A stretch of 64,000 bases of DNA from Gnetum montanum (lineage: Eukaryota; Streptophyta; Gnetopsida; Gnetales; Gnetaceae): positions 858,623 through 922,622 of the forward strand of contig MNCI01007937.1 of assembly GCA_015680685.1 (NCBI GenBank). The letters run 5' to 3'. Below are positions 10,863 to 22,272 of this stretch, in pieces. Under the pieces are notes generated by a model. The model had not been told where the DNA came from and did no database searches. It saw only the letters and a program-made list of their open reading frames with translations. The translations under genes and the position numbers were made by a program. Positions within the stretch are counted from its first letter, which is position 1, and each line of letters opens with the position of its first letter.

Positions 10863-13652
10863 ATGGCACCTAAACAAAAGTGTCCGCAGGAAGGAGAACC
10901 CTCACAACCATGGGAGAAATGACCTAGAGCTAGAAGGGGCTAGTAGGAACAAGGCCAAGAACAGCAAGAGGTGACCCATGCAATGGGACCTCTTCATGAG
11001 GAGCCTGAAGTGGAATCTGTTCGATAGATTCTAGAGGAAAAAGTGCCTATAGAACAATCTCAATGAGTAGAAGTGCTTGGACTTGTGCCAAGGCTTGAGT
11101 TCACTCTAACTCAAGCCTGCCTAGACATCATCAAGTCCCCAGATATCCAAAGATCAGTTCTTTAAGAGATAAACTTTGGGTCATTTTTAGAAAAAGCTTT
11201 AGAGGATGTCAGGACACAATTGCAAACCTCTCTCATGTGGCCAATCATCATGACTAGTGGGGAATGGTACATGGAAGAGATCTATCTCTTTTGGAATAGT
11301 TGAAGGCCAAGGTTTGTTGTAAAAATTAAGGATGTTCAAGTGTCCTACTTGGTGGAGGCCATCACATAGGCATTGGGGTTGCCATACATTGGAACATATT
11401 TGGTAGAGATATCAACAAAAGGCAATCCTAAGGAAAGAAGGGAGTGGACCCAACAATGTTACGAGGTGGACCATAAGGAGTATGGCGCTCTCATAATGAT
11501 GGGGTGGATTTATTTCAAGATTGCGGCCTATCACCTCAATCCAATGGTGAGGCTAAGCAAGGTGATTGCTTTCTCCGCTCGAGCATGTGCAACTCTAAGG
11601 GGGAAATTTCCCATTAACCTTCCACAGCTATTTTATTTAAAGATTGCGAAACATTTCAAGGAGAACAAACGTGGAAGGAAGACCTTGCCCTTTCCATGCC
11701 TTATAAGAAAAATTTGCAAGAGGGTAGGTATTGTTTGCTATTCAAATGACACTCTCAGGCATGCTCCCTTGGCCTCATGGGCAAAAATCATGAAAGAAAA
11801 AACACCAGCAACCATTCAAGAAGAGGTGCTACCATCACCATCACCCATTCAAGAGACAACATCGAAGGCTCGCATAGTCCTTGAGCATCTACGACAAATA
11901 TGAGAGAAACTCTTGAGCAAACAAGAGCAGCTGGCAGGAACGAGTGGGGTAGATCTATCTATGTATAGGCCAACAATGAGTGACCTTAATGAGGTGGCTC
12001 AAAAAATTAACCAAATGGAGAGGGATGGTTCCATTTTCTTTGTCTAAATAATGCAGTTGCCTTTGAGGTCAGATCCCAATGCTTGGGAGGTGATGGTGTC
12101 ATTGGCAACATATCATCTATTCCTAGAAATCTGTAGGAATGCTACCACTTTCTTAGTAAGGTTGGAGGAAGGTCAAGAGGCAACTATCTTAGTGATGTAG
12201 CACCAAGGGTAGGAATAGTGGCAAAAGTGGTAGTTGACCATGTAGTCGAAGCACTGAATGCACCTACAATGTCTGTTTGTACCAAACATATCTACACTCC
12301 AAGATGTGCAGATGTCTATAAACATAGTTAGTGGAAAATCGAACATAGCCCAACACAAGCAACTACTGGAATGAGTGGTATGATCTAGGCAACCGACTTC
12401 AAATATCTTTGATCTTCTAAAGAACATCATTGCAACCTAGTCAGAGATGTTGAATGCAAGGGGAAGATGCATCATTTTGGAGGGGCAACTAGAAATGGCC
12501 CAAGAGAAAAATTAATGCTTGGCTATGGAGGTTGTTGAACTTCATGACTGACTTGCAGAGTAAACAATCCTTAGCCTAGAAATGACAAGAGATGAAGCTA
12601 TCAAATAGCTTCAAGAACAATTTCAAAAGGCTAAGGAGGAAGTAGTAATGGCCATCTGCAAACAGTCTATGGTAGAAGCTAAAATGCATTCAATTAAAAA
12701 GAACTTAAATCAAATGCTTCAAGAAAATGAAGCATTGACCACACAAAATCATTGCCTGTGAAATGTTAATGCTCACAGAGATCAAATGCAAGAATCCATT
12801 CATCAATAGCATGAGTAGTGTGTTAGAGTCAACACTGAATTGAGGAAATTGGTTATAGAGAATCACAATCTATCAATGGAGGAGGTATGCATCTTGTGAC
12901 AAAAGTCTACCATCGAAATCATCGCCTAGAAGAACAAAGCTCTCAAGTTTGAGAGAGTAAAAATTCACTACAGGGACTAGGTTGGCTTGCAAAAGGAAAT
13001 TAATAAAAGAGAAATCTAGATGGCAAAGGCTAAAGTAAATGAAGCCCTCTAGTAACTCCAATAAGGAAGAGAGATGTGGCAGCCCATCCTTGAGGGGATT
13101 GATGCCTACAATGAAGCAGAGATCTGCTTGAAGGAGTTGTAGATCGAAGAGATGATAGAATATATGGAGTTGGCCAATCTTTGTTACGCAAACCTGGCAA
13201 TGCTGACAGCCAAATGGTCACAGTTGGAATTTGAGAAGCAGGTGGCTAGCTTGTATTTGCTACACAAGGCAAAGTTCAAACACCACAAGGACACCAAGCA
13301 AAAGCTTAAGACTGCTAACGCTGAACTCGAAGTCCTTAAAGGATGATTCATAAATCAACAATCCATCATTGAGGACCTAACCAGATGGATGAATGACTAC
13401 CAGGAGCTGAAGAACATAATGCGAACATTCAACATTGAATGCAAACAATTCACTACCTGGTTTGTCAATGTCAAAGAGTTGTTTTTAGTGATCCTGTGTG
13501 CTTGGGGTGTGCCCATTCCAACCCACACTAGGAAAGCTACATGGATAGTGCATGATCCAAGGAGTTTGGAGGAGAAAATGAAAGCACTGCTGGATGCTTT
13601 CTGCCTCCCACTTGTAGTTGCAGTCGCAGTAGGAAAACCACAGTTGCCTTAA
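10863..13652 (+). pseudogene. Third ORF of element A, ~930 codons, coiled-coil-rich, decayed
   Basis: One frame runs from the ATG at 10863 (MAPKQKCPQEGEPSQP) to the TAA at 13650-13652. It is broken by about 30 stop codons. Only one short stretch (about 12180-12290) looks shifted and then restored. An N-terminal part to about 11810 looks globular (SGEWYMEEIYLFW, ALGLPYIGTYLVEIS, DHKEYGALIMMGWIYFKIAA, LRGKFPINLPQLFYLKI). From about 12440 to 13350 it is Glu/Lys/Gln/Leu-rich with heptad-like spacing typical of coiled coils. It ends with a Trp-containing block (CKQFTTWFVNV, ATWIVHDPRSLEEK) that recurs in element B. Athila/Tat elements often carry an extra ORF at this place, but I do not recognise the family. 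No signal peptide or membrane segment is evident, so an envelope role is not supported. Confidence 0.7.
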
Positions 13653-13960
13653 CCATTGCCAGTGCTTGAAGCTGGAGAAGGTCTCTCTCAAAGCCTTAGG
13701 AACCACCACCACTTGGGACCGTTTGATTTTCTCCAACAAGCTTCACATCATCAAGAAACATGTTGTCCAATTTTTGAAGAATTGTGTCATGGTGTTCAAT
13801 TTTGTGTCCTAAACACCATCATTTTTGTAATATGTTGATTTGTACACTCGAGCACTCCATTTTTTGTCAAGTCAGTCAAGTTTGTTTTGTTAAAAGAAAA
13901 GTTAATCAATAAACTCATACCTTCCCAATTTTGTAAAAGAACTCGAGGACGAGTTTTCAT
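13653..13960 (+). other. Non-coding 3' region of element A
   Basis: The segment from the end of the third ORF to the PPT shows no further gene. It ends with GACGAGTTTTCATTTAGTCG, shared with element B (GACAAGTTTTTATTTAGTCA, 27798-27817). Confidence 0.6.
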
Positions 13961-13975
13961 TTAGTCGTGGGGGTA
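13961..13975 (+). promoter_or_regulatory. Polypurine tract of element A
   Basis: TTAGTCGTGGGGGTA directly precedes the 3' LTR, where plus-strand synthesis would be primed. Confidence 0.75.
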
Positions 13976-14916
13976 TAATGAGTTGTCGTTGGTTGGCTAC
14001 ATCGATGAGGCCTCATCGACACAGTCGACCACATTGATGAGGCCTTGTCCACGAGGCCCCATCAACACATCTGAACTTGTATCAATGATGCCTCATCAAC
14101 ACGGTGTCTATTCATCACCTATAAATACATGCCTCATATTTGCATTTATGGGAAGTGCAGATTTCAGTAATAGCGAAGCTCTTGCCTTTTTTTCCATTTG
14201 AAAGTTAGAAATTTTTTCCCTAAGTGCCCGCAGTAGCAGTCATTGAGTGTACGGATCTTTATTCGAGCATTGTTGTACCTAAACACAATAGTGTGTGCAG
14301 CAATAAAGATGAGCTTTTTGATAAACCTTACAGCACGTTGGATAGATTAGCTATTTTACTTATGCATTCAATGTTTTCAATTATTTGTTAATTATTCTCA
14401 ATTATTTTGCAAATATTTTCTAACAATTAAGTTCATGAAATTATTAAGCTAGATAGATTAAATACATAAGTATGACCGCTTCGAGTGTAACATGTATTCA
14501 CTTGGTAATCCTAGCAGCATTAATGCTTGGTACGCTCAGTAGCATAGCGTTTAGTCACCCAGTAGTGGATACATGGGTTCAAGACATGTATAGAAAGTGG
14601 AACAGATACTTATGTTAGAATTAGTTAAATGGTTACTTAATTACTAATTTAGATTAGTTAATTAAACTCCTTCTATCTACATTTCGAGCATCAAAATATA
14701 AAATACAAAATGATAAAAATCAGATACCTCAATTATACTTAACCATACCAACAAACGTCACAAGTGTAATTGAGAGGACAACGATTGACTTGAAGGCTAG
14801 ATTCACTTCCTAAAGGGCTAGTGCATTGAAAACGATAAAGTTTGCAAAATTTGACCAGATCGTGTGAATGCTTGTGATTCGTATGGTTGGGCATATGAGT
14901 ACCTTGCCACTCATTA
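13976..14916 (+). repeat. 3' LTR of element A
   Basis: It aligns with 1416-2359. It contains the perfect palindrome CGATGAGGCCTCATCG (14003-14018), TATAAATA (14120-14127) and a conserved end. Its first bases (TAATGAG) and last bases (CTCATTA) each carry one change from the family consensus. Confidence 0.93.
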
Positions 14917-14921
14917 GAAAG

Positions 14922-15082
14922 AGACAAAGACAATTGTTGAAGACAAGGGTGAAGACCAAGTTGAGGCTTCAACTAGGCAAGAAGAAAAAAGGAGAGCTTT
15001 TATCACCACAAAAATAAAATATGAGAGGGTTAACAACATGAAAAGGGTTACTTTAACTATTGTTTTTCCACCTACAAAATAG
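14922..15082 (+). pseudogene. Reading-frame fragment interrupted by element A (right part)
   Basis: This is the continuation, in the same phase after removal of element A and one GAAAG, of the frame at 1304-1415. It gives 53 codons without a stop (ETKTIVEDKGEDQVEAST..., ending VTLTIVFPPTK) before TAG. The family is unknown. Confidence 0.35.
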
Positions 15083-16295
15083 TTTGTATAAAAATTTGTT
15101 TGTACAATTCCCTAAGTTTTACTAGGAGTGAGGTTTTTATTCTATCAAACCTTGAGTTTGATGGAAGTTTTCCTTAAATAAAAAAAAGATTTTTATTTTT
15201 TCTCTATGTAAAAAATGTTTCTAGTAAAATTATTTTCTCACCTAATGTGTAGAGGAGGGTAAGAAATGTTTGATGGAACAAATTCTATGAAATAATGTTG
15301 AGAATTAAGTTGCCCAATTTAATTCCTATTGATGATTGGAGAATTAGAATTAAAATAAATATTTCAAAGGGGTAATGATAGAGAGCATGATTAAAATATG
15401 AATAATGATGAGGTAAGAGTAATGAAAACGCCTCAGACTCAAGAATAAGAAAGAAGAAAGAAGTTGTGGAATTAAACACACCATAGATAAGGAGGATGGT
15501 AATTTGCTGCATTAAGGAGGATCCCATTCTCTTCTTACTTGAGATTCATATATGCACTCAGCTACATTTGTTCTGGTACAGACTTTGATTTTAATTAAAT
15601 TTTTAAAATTTCTTGTATTAATCCAGAATGTTTCAAAAAAAATTAATAAAGTCCTTCTTAAGGAAATCAATGGCATATTATCATTCAAAATATGTGTGCT
15701 TTGTTTTACAATTCCAGCATTACACGGCTAAAAGTGCAATCATTTGCTTCACTCCGCTTTCCTGCATATTTGCAAAGATTTCCAAAGCCTTTGATCCTCA
15801 GATAATCCCAAGATAATTGCATTACATTACATGGCTCATGGTTTTGGCATGAATCATCCTGAAAATGAACAGAGGATCCTTGATTAAGCCACAATTTGCA
15901 TACATGTTTAGAAGTGAACTTTTAAGGAAAGAAAAAACATTTCAACTTTGCACCTGATTTGTAGCATGAATATACAGCACGTTTCCCCTCTCCCAGTAAG
16001 ACCAAATTGGCATAACCTATGAGAAAGCTTTCTGAATGTTACGGTGTCTCCATGAATCCAGTTTTTACCATTGATCTACAACTTTCTTTGCTCTGCTGGT
16101 TGTACAAATCGATCTCCAAGGAATCCATGTATCACTGCGGCATTTCCCAAATACTTAGCGTGGACCAGGGGAAGCTATCTTTACGAAAATGCCTTAATAC
16201 AAGTTGAACAAGTCGATCACATTCCGTTACAAAAAGAGAAAGGGAAAGGCGTAAAGGGTTTCTCACTCCTGTAATACCAAAAAAAAATAAAAAAA
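15083..16295. other. AT-rich to mixed DNA without a recognised gene
   Basis: No repeat family of the window was recognised here. From about 15,700 the base composition becomes more balanced than in the retroelement spacers, as in low-copy DNA. Short open frames show no motif. Confidence 0.4.
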
Positions 16296-16526
16296 ATGGC
16301 GGATCAAGAAAGGATTCCAGGCGCTGTTGGCTGCTGTTGCCGTGGTAGAAGGGTTACAATTTCTTTGGCAGGATTTCTGTCGAGGTTCCACGCAGTGATG
16401 ATGGGGGGCTGTCAAGGCGTTGCGGTGGTGTCCTTCTGCATGTTGAAACGGCGCATGCGTGGAGGCATTTGGCAACAAGAACCTACCTCTGCTCCTGAAA
16501 CACATCATCCGAATCTCAGCCGCTGA
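16296..16526 (+). CDS. Small candidate protein, unknown
   Basis: The ATG sits in a favourable plant context (AAAAAAATGGCG). It encodes 76 residues starting MADQERIPGAVGCCCRGRR, with a Cys triplet and a basic, moderately hydrophobic middle, and ends before TGA. There is no known domain. It lies in a GC-richer island unlike the surrounding repeats. It could be a genuine small gene, the first exon of a larger gene, or chance. Confidence 0.25.
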   Translation: MADQERIPGAVGCCCRGRRVTISLAGFLSRFHAVMMGGCQGVAVVSFCMLKRRMRGGIWQQEPTSAPETHHPNLSR

Positions 16527-16840
16527 AGTCGAATCCCGCCATGATCTTCATAACCTGGAATTCCAATAGTTGCGGCATTGACAGCAGGTATTTTACAAGC
16601 AGTGATCTCTGGGAAAGGAGGACAAATGATGGACATTCGCGCAGCCACGAACCTGAAGACTTTGGAGGCTGCAAGGGCACCGACACTAAGAGTTGCTGCA
16701 TCGTTGGCATCGTGAGTGGAAGCAAAAAGCTGCAAACCCTCGTGCCCATACCACACGGCAAGCAAGCAATGAACCTTGTTCTTGCAGGGACCAGAGAAAA
16801 CCGTGTTTCATCCTTGGCGTTAACATTTGAATTGGAACAT
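16505..16840 (-). CDS. Candidate coding segment on the minus strand, unknown
   Basis: The minus-strand frame is open from about 16840 down to the stop at 16505. It reads ...GPCKNKVHCLLAVWYGHEG, then LQLFASTHDANDAATLSVGA, LAASKVFRFVAARMSIICPP and PGYEDHGGIRLQRLRFG. Composition is Ala-rich and protein-like, more convincing than the overlapping plus-strand frame. No ATG is in a good position, so it would be an internal exon or a gene fragment. I do not recognise the family. Confidence 0.3.
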
Positions 16841-16928
16841 AATAAAACTATGTATACTAGTATGGTGAACGTGAAGTTATGATATAAGTCTTTTTTTTTA
16901 GAAAAAAGAGGTAAAAGTAATGCATGTG

Positions 16929-18365
16929 TACATAGGAAGGTTACAATTTGGAAAAAGGAGATCTATAGACCTTTTTAAAGCATGAAGGTTATATAAAAGC
17001 ACAATTAAATCTCCTACTGATATTTGCATTTGACATAAGACTCGCAAAATTTTATCATAACTTCCTATGGAAGTTATAAATTAATTCCCTAGATATTTGT
17101 GGTGGACCTTGATATTTTATGATGGTTGTAACTACTAAAAGCCACTATAAAAAGGCTTAAAGTAGAATGAGAGGGGGAGAGTGTGGGGTGTAGAAGATAC
17201 TTAGAAGAAGAATATTGAAGATTGTAAAGCATGGCTTACTAAAGACATCAATTGAGCTACTTTGTTTTAATCCTGTGAGTTCATTTCATCCCACTTTGTT
17301 TTAGTTACTTAGCTAATGGTTTAGATGCTATCATGCTTGGCATTTAATTTTGGGATTTTTCTAGGTTGCCTTTATAATTATGTTTTTATACAATATTAGA
17401 CTTCTATTAAGGTTTGCCAAATAAGAGCTTATGTTGTGGAAAAGCATCTTGAGCAATTTAATACTAATGTCTTATAGAAATTACTTGTTTGAGTTTAGGG
17501 AATCTAGAAAATATTTGATACTTTGAGATGACTAAAATAACTTATTTTTAAAGTTTATTGCCTTAATATTGCAATCTTGAAATTATCAAATTTTTCTTGC
17601 ATTTTGGTAGTTAAATAGAATGTCTTTTATGAAATTGCTTGTTCAGCTCAAAAGCTTTGGATGATTTGTAATAGATTGAATTGGAATAGATTTATTGCGA
17701 AGTGTCTTCTCATGTCAATTTATCTTGCTTAAATATTTGAGATACCACACAAATTTGCTTTCTTTCTTTTTCGTTTTTTAAAACCCATTGAATCTCACTC
17801 TATTTCTAGTTTTCTTGTGGAATTTTCTCTCTAGGGGAAATTAGGAGTAGATTGGCAGAATTGTGCTTAAACATTTTTGTGAAATTTTATTTGTTACAAG
17901 TAATGTATTATAGGGACTATATATACTATGTGACTTGACAAAATAGGAATCTTCAACAATTCATAGTATTTGACAAAGTTAGTTGAATTTCTTTTATGAT
18001 ATCCAATTACAGTTTCATACCTCTTAGTGATGATTACATGAGCCCAAGATGTGTCTGGTAAATCAGGAACAATTATCCATCGCAATAGGCTAGCATAGAT
18101 TTATGTTTTCTTAGATAGACTTAGATATTTTTCACAATGATTACAATTAGAAACATACCTAGCCAAACAACATCATCTATCATATGCCTCATTACAAGCT
18201 AAACCATCCACTTAGACTTTACTAGCCTAAAGTTGGAAGGCAATGATTGAAAGCTTAACTCAATTACTAGCATACCAACATTGTCTATCTACGGATTATG
18301 ATCAGGTTATTTGTAAACACTTGGAACTTGTATGGTTAGGTGTTGGATTGCTCCACCACTCATCA
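16929..18365 (+). repeat. Solo LTR or LTR remnant, third subtype of the family
   Basis: The right end (TGTATGGTTAGGTGTTGG ... CCACTCATCA) matches the terminal block of the A/B LTRs. A TATA box (CTATAAAAAGG, near 17144-17155) and the segment 17945-18030 match the gapped 5' LTR of element D (34071-34086 and 34952-35025). The 5 bp ATGTG occur at 16924-16928 and 18366-18370, a plausible target duplication, although the left end reads TA instead of TG. No PBS or coding follows, which favours a solo LTR. Confidence 0.6.
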
Positions 18366-18370
18366 ATGTG

Positions 18371-19562
18371 AAAGATGCATATTCATTATTGAAACTTTTT
18401 AGTAGTAGCCATGACCAATAGCTATTAGTAGTCAACTTGTTGGCATGACAAGATACTATTTAAGCCCAATTTTATCTAGCACACCTCTCTAATCGATAGT
18501 CCTAATTTCATTACCTAAGTAGAGTAGGGGGGTAGGGAAGAACAAAATTTGCTTCATTGGGGTCCTTACAGGTAAGGCCCAATGGATCCTATATAAAATG
18601 AGAGGCCAAAGGAGTACATGTTACTCTTGTAATTTTGTCATTATAGTCGAAGGGTTTAGCATTTTGTTCAGAGCAATGTGTTCACTAATCTATTGCAAAT
18701 AAGATGTTTGATTTTGTTCTTCCAAATGATGTATATAAGTTATTGGTTTCTAATCTTACATCAGAATATGCATTTATTCAAATTCTCAAGTATCTGCCTC
18801 ACAATTAAAGTTTCTCTTTGGAGTTAAATGAAGTGAAATAATATTCAAGTCATTCATGTCAAGTACTATTCTCTTTTTTTCTCTTTTACATATTGACTTA
18901 AGTAATGTTTTAATGATGCAGTGTGCCCTAGATATAAGATTATTTATACTTAAGTGTTGATTATTTGTAAGTGAACTCCAAATTTTGATGTCCAATCTAA
19001 ACAATAATGCAAAGTTCCATGTTTTGTCAAGTTATTTAATCTTTTATTGATATTTCAAAAAGTTAAGCAACAAATTGTTGATCTTCTTGGTTCAATTAAG
19101 CATATGGAATCTATTTTTATACTATTTAGTTATTGTAAATTTTTTTTGTTAAAATTAATATTCATTCCCAAAAAAAGAATCAGTATTGTAAGTAGATGGG
19201 AAAACTTATATTTCATTATTTACATATTATAATATTCCTAATTCTTGCAAATGTCATAATCATGAAGACATTTATTTAATGCTTCACATTTTCCACTTGA
19301 GAAAAAAATGCTCAAAAAAAGATAAACATATTGAAGTTTATGATTAGGAAAAACAAAAATAATTTAAAGTTAAAGATATCAAAAAATCAAGTTAATATGA
19401 AAAATAAAAATAATCAAATGCTAATAAAGAAACCAAAGAAGATAGAAGATTTGGTTAATGTTTGTACTTGTACAATAACAATTATTAATTTGTCTAAACA
19501 AATAACTCATACAATAAATTTGTCCTTATTGACATAATGTTAAATCAAAGGTCAAAACTAAT
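18371..19562. other. AT-rich DNA without a recognised gene
   Basis: Only short open frames of Lys/Asn/Ile-rich composition occur, as expected by chance at this AT content. No LTR, TATA-array or coding motif was recognised. Confidence 0.5.
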
Positions 19563-19567
19563 ATCGA

Positions 19568-20434
19568 TGATGAGTGGCGAGGCACCCCTACACAACCATA
19601 CGAATTCGAGCATTTCACGCACAATCTCGTCGAACTCCACAGACGGTCTACATGTGGTATCTAGATAGTTACTCATTGATTGCAGTTTGCTGTCTTCCCA
19701 CTTGGACTAGTATTTGCTTTGTCACGTATGGTTTAGTCCAGAGTGAGGTATATGATGTAGTCTTAAACTGGTGCTACTACTAGAGGTAATAGAAAATAAC
19801 TTTAATTAAGCTAGGAGGAAAAGGGAGAGGGAGTTAAGCTAAGAGGACATAGGGGGAGAGAATCTAAGTTAGCCTAAGTGCAATAAGCATATGCTCCTTA
19901 ATCACATGTACACATCTTGGACCTCATGTACGACTACTACTGGGATTACCAAGCGCATGTCCTAGGTACGCTACTGGGATACCAAGTAGTCACACTTAAA
20001 TGCTCGTGATTAAGTCGTACTCATTTTGCGTCTAACAAGAGTTGAGGGTAAAGAAGTATTAATTAAGAAAGAGAAAAATAACAATTAAATAATTAAACTA
20101 AGTGAATGCTACAATGATGAAGTAATCTCAATCTTTATTTCCGGTCATGTGTGTGTCCAAGTACGTCACAGTCGAATAAAGATGTCGTACAATTACAATC
20201 ATCACACTATAGGCATGCACTAGGAGAAAGGGTTGAAAAGAACTAAAAATTAAAACTAACTCCTAATTGAACTACTAATCCTTCCATGTGCTTACATGTG
20301 TATTTATAGGCCTGCACAGGAGTCACGATATCGCATATCCAATATCATTATTTAGGTCGCAATATTGCGTACTTGATATTGTGGATCCGATATCGTGGGT
20401 CCGATATCGGAGCCTAATGAATCATGATTCATTA
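19568..20434 (-). mobile_element. Solo LTR, B type, minus strand
   Basis: The left end TGATGAGTGGCGAGGCACCC is the reversed LTR terminus. The right end GATTCATTA is the reversed start. Flanks ATCGA (19563-19567) and ATTGA (20435-20439) differ by one C/T change, fitting an aged 5-bp duplication. Internally, on the minus strand, it has several CGATATCG-type palindromes (20325-20412), TATAAATA (20308-20301) and AATAAAGA. No internal region remains, so it arose by LTR-LTR recombination. Confidence 0.88.
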
Positions 20435-20439
20435 ATTGA

Positions 20440-21604
20440 AAAACAATTTATAACTCAAGATAAAGATTCTTGACATAAGGTTAAGTGACAAAGTAATAAT
20501 GGTGCACCAATTTATTGTAAATCTAGCTTTTCTAGAAATGTTATTTTGTTTCAGCTTTTAGTTGCTACGTCAAATTCCTTTACTATCTTAAGTTTAAAAG
20601 TTAATTGTTAATTTTCCTTTCTTGATTTTTTAAACATAAATTATAAGATTATCTATATTTCTATAATTCAAAAATTTTTCCTTTCCATACTATTTTGATA
20701 TTTTCTGTTTAATGTTAAGCATGTTATGTACTCTAAATAATTTTTACCTATTACTACTTCCCCAAAGTTTTTTTAGAAGATGGATGTTGGAACCAAATTT
20801 TTAAAAAATAATATTTAGCCCCAAAGGTATATAGTCAAATTAAAAGTATACAACTCAATATTGTCCACTAAAGTCAAACCCATAACTTAGAGCATCCAAA
20901 TCAAGAGTCTTATCACTATGCTAACACCTCGTTGCTTATTAAAATTTTGTTCTTAAGCTTTCATTGGATAACTCTAATATCCTTAAACCTATGCATGAGT
21001 TGGAAATATTATCGTAACTCTAATATATAAAATAACTATATTTCATAATCCTTTCTATAGTTATAATTATTATAAGTCTTACTAACTACTTACAAATCTT
21101 CTTAGTGATGAATAGAGGTGTTGTAATACGAATCATTATAATAACGAGATTCGTTATAGCCTAAGATGAAATTGAGCTAGGTAATCTTGTGGCCACTAAA
21201 TGGTTTAGGAAAACTAAATTTTCAAATAATTTTCTAAAAATAAAAAATGGAATAGCTAGTAAAAAACGAGCAGAGAAATGTGTATAACACAGAGCAAAAT
21301 GGAATAGAGCATTAAACAACATGAGAAAGACAAATGAATGTATATATGATAGGCAATTTGAATACTATGTAAAAGAGAGAAATAAACATAGAAAAAGCTA
21401 AACCCAAAAAGAAAATGCTATAAATAGATATGAAACAAATCTGGATAAACCCAAAAATAGGAAAACTAAAAAGGGTAGATCTAGATTACAAAGAAAATAC
21501 TAATAGGAGGAACCTGCTAAGAGATGTTATAGAACATGTACAAGGGATTAGTGCTATTTGACAAGGAGTTACGTTACCACATTCCTTCTTTGATGTGTGT
21601 ATCT
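20440..21604. other. AT-rich DNA without a recognised gene
   Basis: No coding or repeat signal was recognised. It ends at a single N (21605). Confidence 0.5.
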
Positions 21605-21605
21605 N

Positions 21606-21859
21606 GCTGTTTTTTTTCCTTTTGTTTTATTTTTTATTTTTTTTTCTTCTCTTTTTTTTGTTTTGTGTTTTTATGCGTGGGGACCACACCATGCAAAGAC
21701 TTCTTTATTTTTATTGTCTCAGCTTCCGATTATTAGGTTACATTGGAACGGTAAGAAAACCCAAGAAGAAAACATCCAAGCACCCAAGTGAAAGACCAAC
21801 ACAAGAGCACCAAGTCCCTTGAAGTCACACCCGTTTCAAATCCTTGAGTCCGTCCTTAN
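21606..21859 (-). mobile_element. Reversed fragment of the A-family post-pol spacer between two Ns
   Basis: Read on the minus strand it contains GGTGTGACTTCAAGGG and CTTTGCATGGTGTGGTCCCC, both landmarks of the element A spacer (about 9217-9450) in the same order. It is bounded exactly by the single Ns at 21605 and 21860, so it may be a misplaced contig rather than a true insertion. A T-rich run occupies 21608-21665. Confidence 0.65.
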
Positions 21860-21860
21860 G

Positions 21861-22267
21861 TTATGAAAATTGACATCAGATGTCAAATGCAATATTAATG
21901 TTGGGCATTGAAGAGGTGATGTACAACAAAAGCAAAGATTGATGTTAAATGTCAAAAGTGAGATTGACACGGGATGTTAAAATTTGAAGAAAGATTTGAA
22001 GCTAAAACCAACTTTGGATGTCAAAACTAGAAGAAGAACTAAAACGATGCTACTGATGACACAAAACATCATTTTTGGTAAGCCAATGATAGAGATCCAA
22101 AACTATGTTACAAGTGATGTAAATGTCAAATTTAGACTCATGAAGATGTATTGAAAAGTCATAGGATGTATCTAAGACTTTTGCTCATGCAAGAAAAAGC
22201 CAAATTAGGTATAACAAGAGTCACATTGATTTAGTTTATATATTAGTATTAATCATAAGTTATTATA
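21861..22267. other. Degenerate GATGTYAAA-repeat DNA, no gene
   Basis: The words GATGTCAAA, GATGTTAAA and ATGTCAAA recur at irregular spacing to about 22140, suggesting an eroded short tandem repeat. No ORF of note. Confidence 0.4.
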
Positions 22268-22272
22268 GGTAG

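Larger units (their letters stand above)
1416..14916 (+). mobile_element. Element A: complete Athila/Tat-like Ty3 LTR retrotransposon
   Basis: This is a 13,501-bp element bounded by LTRs of 944 and 941 bp and by a perfect 5-bp target-site duplication, GAAAG, at 1411-1415 and 14917-14921. LTR termini are short inverted repeats (TGATgAG...CTCATcA; the 3' copy ends CTCATTA). Order: 5' LTR, PBS resembling the tRNA-Asp site, gag, protease, RT-RNase H, integrase, long spacer, a ~930-codon ORF, PPT, 3' LTR. Large size, the tRNA-Asp-type PBS and an extra downstream ORF are typical of the Athila/Tat group. Many nonsense codons and several frameshifts show it is immobile. The lineage call is an inference from layout and motifs, not a tree. 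Confidence 0.93.

Noticed and set aside
10863-13652. Third ORF as an envelope gene
   Set aside because: No signal peptide, transmembrane segment or glycoprotein-like Cys pattern is visible; coiled coil alone is not enough.
18786-19537. Several 60-70-codon frames in AT-rich DNA
   Set aside because: Composition-driven, with no motif and no coherent neighbouring exons.
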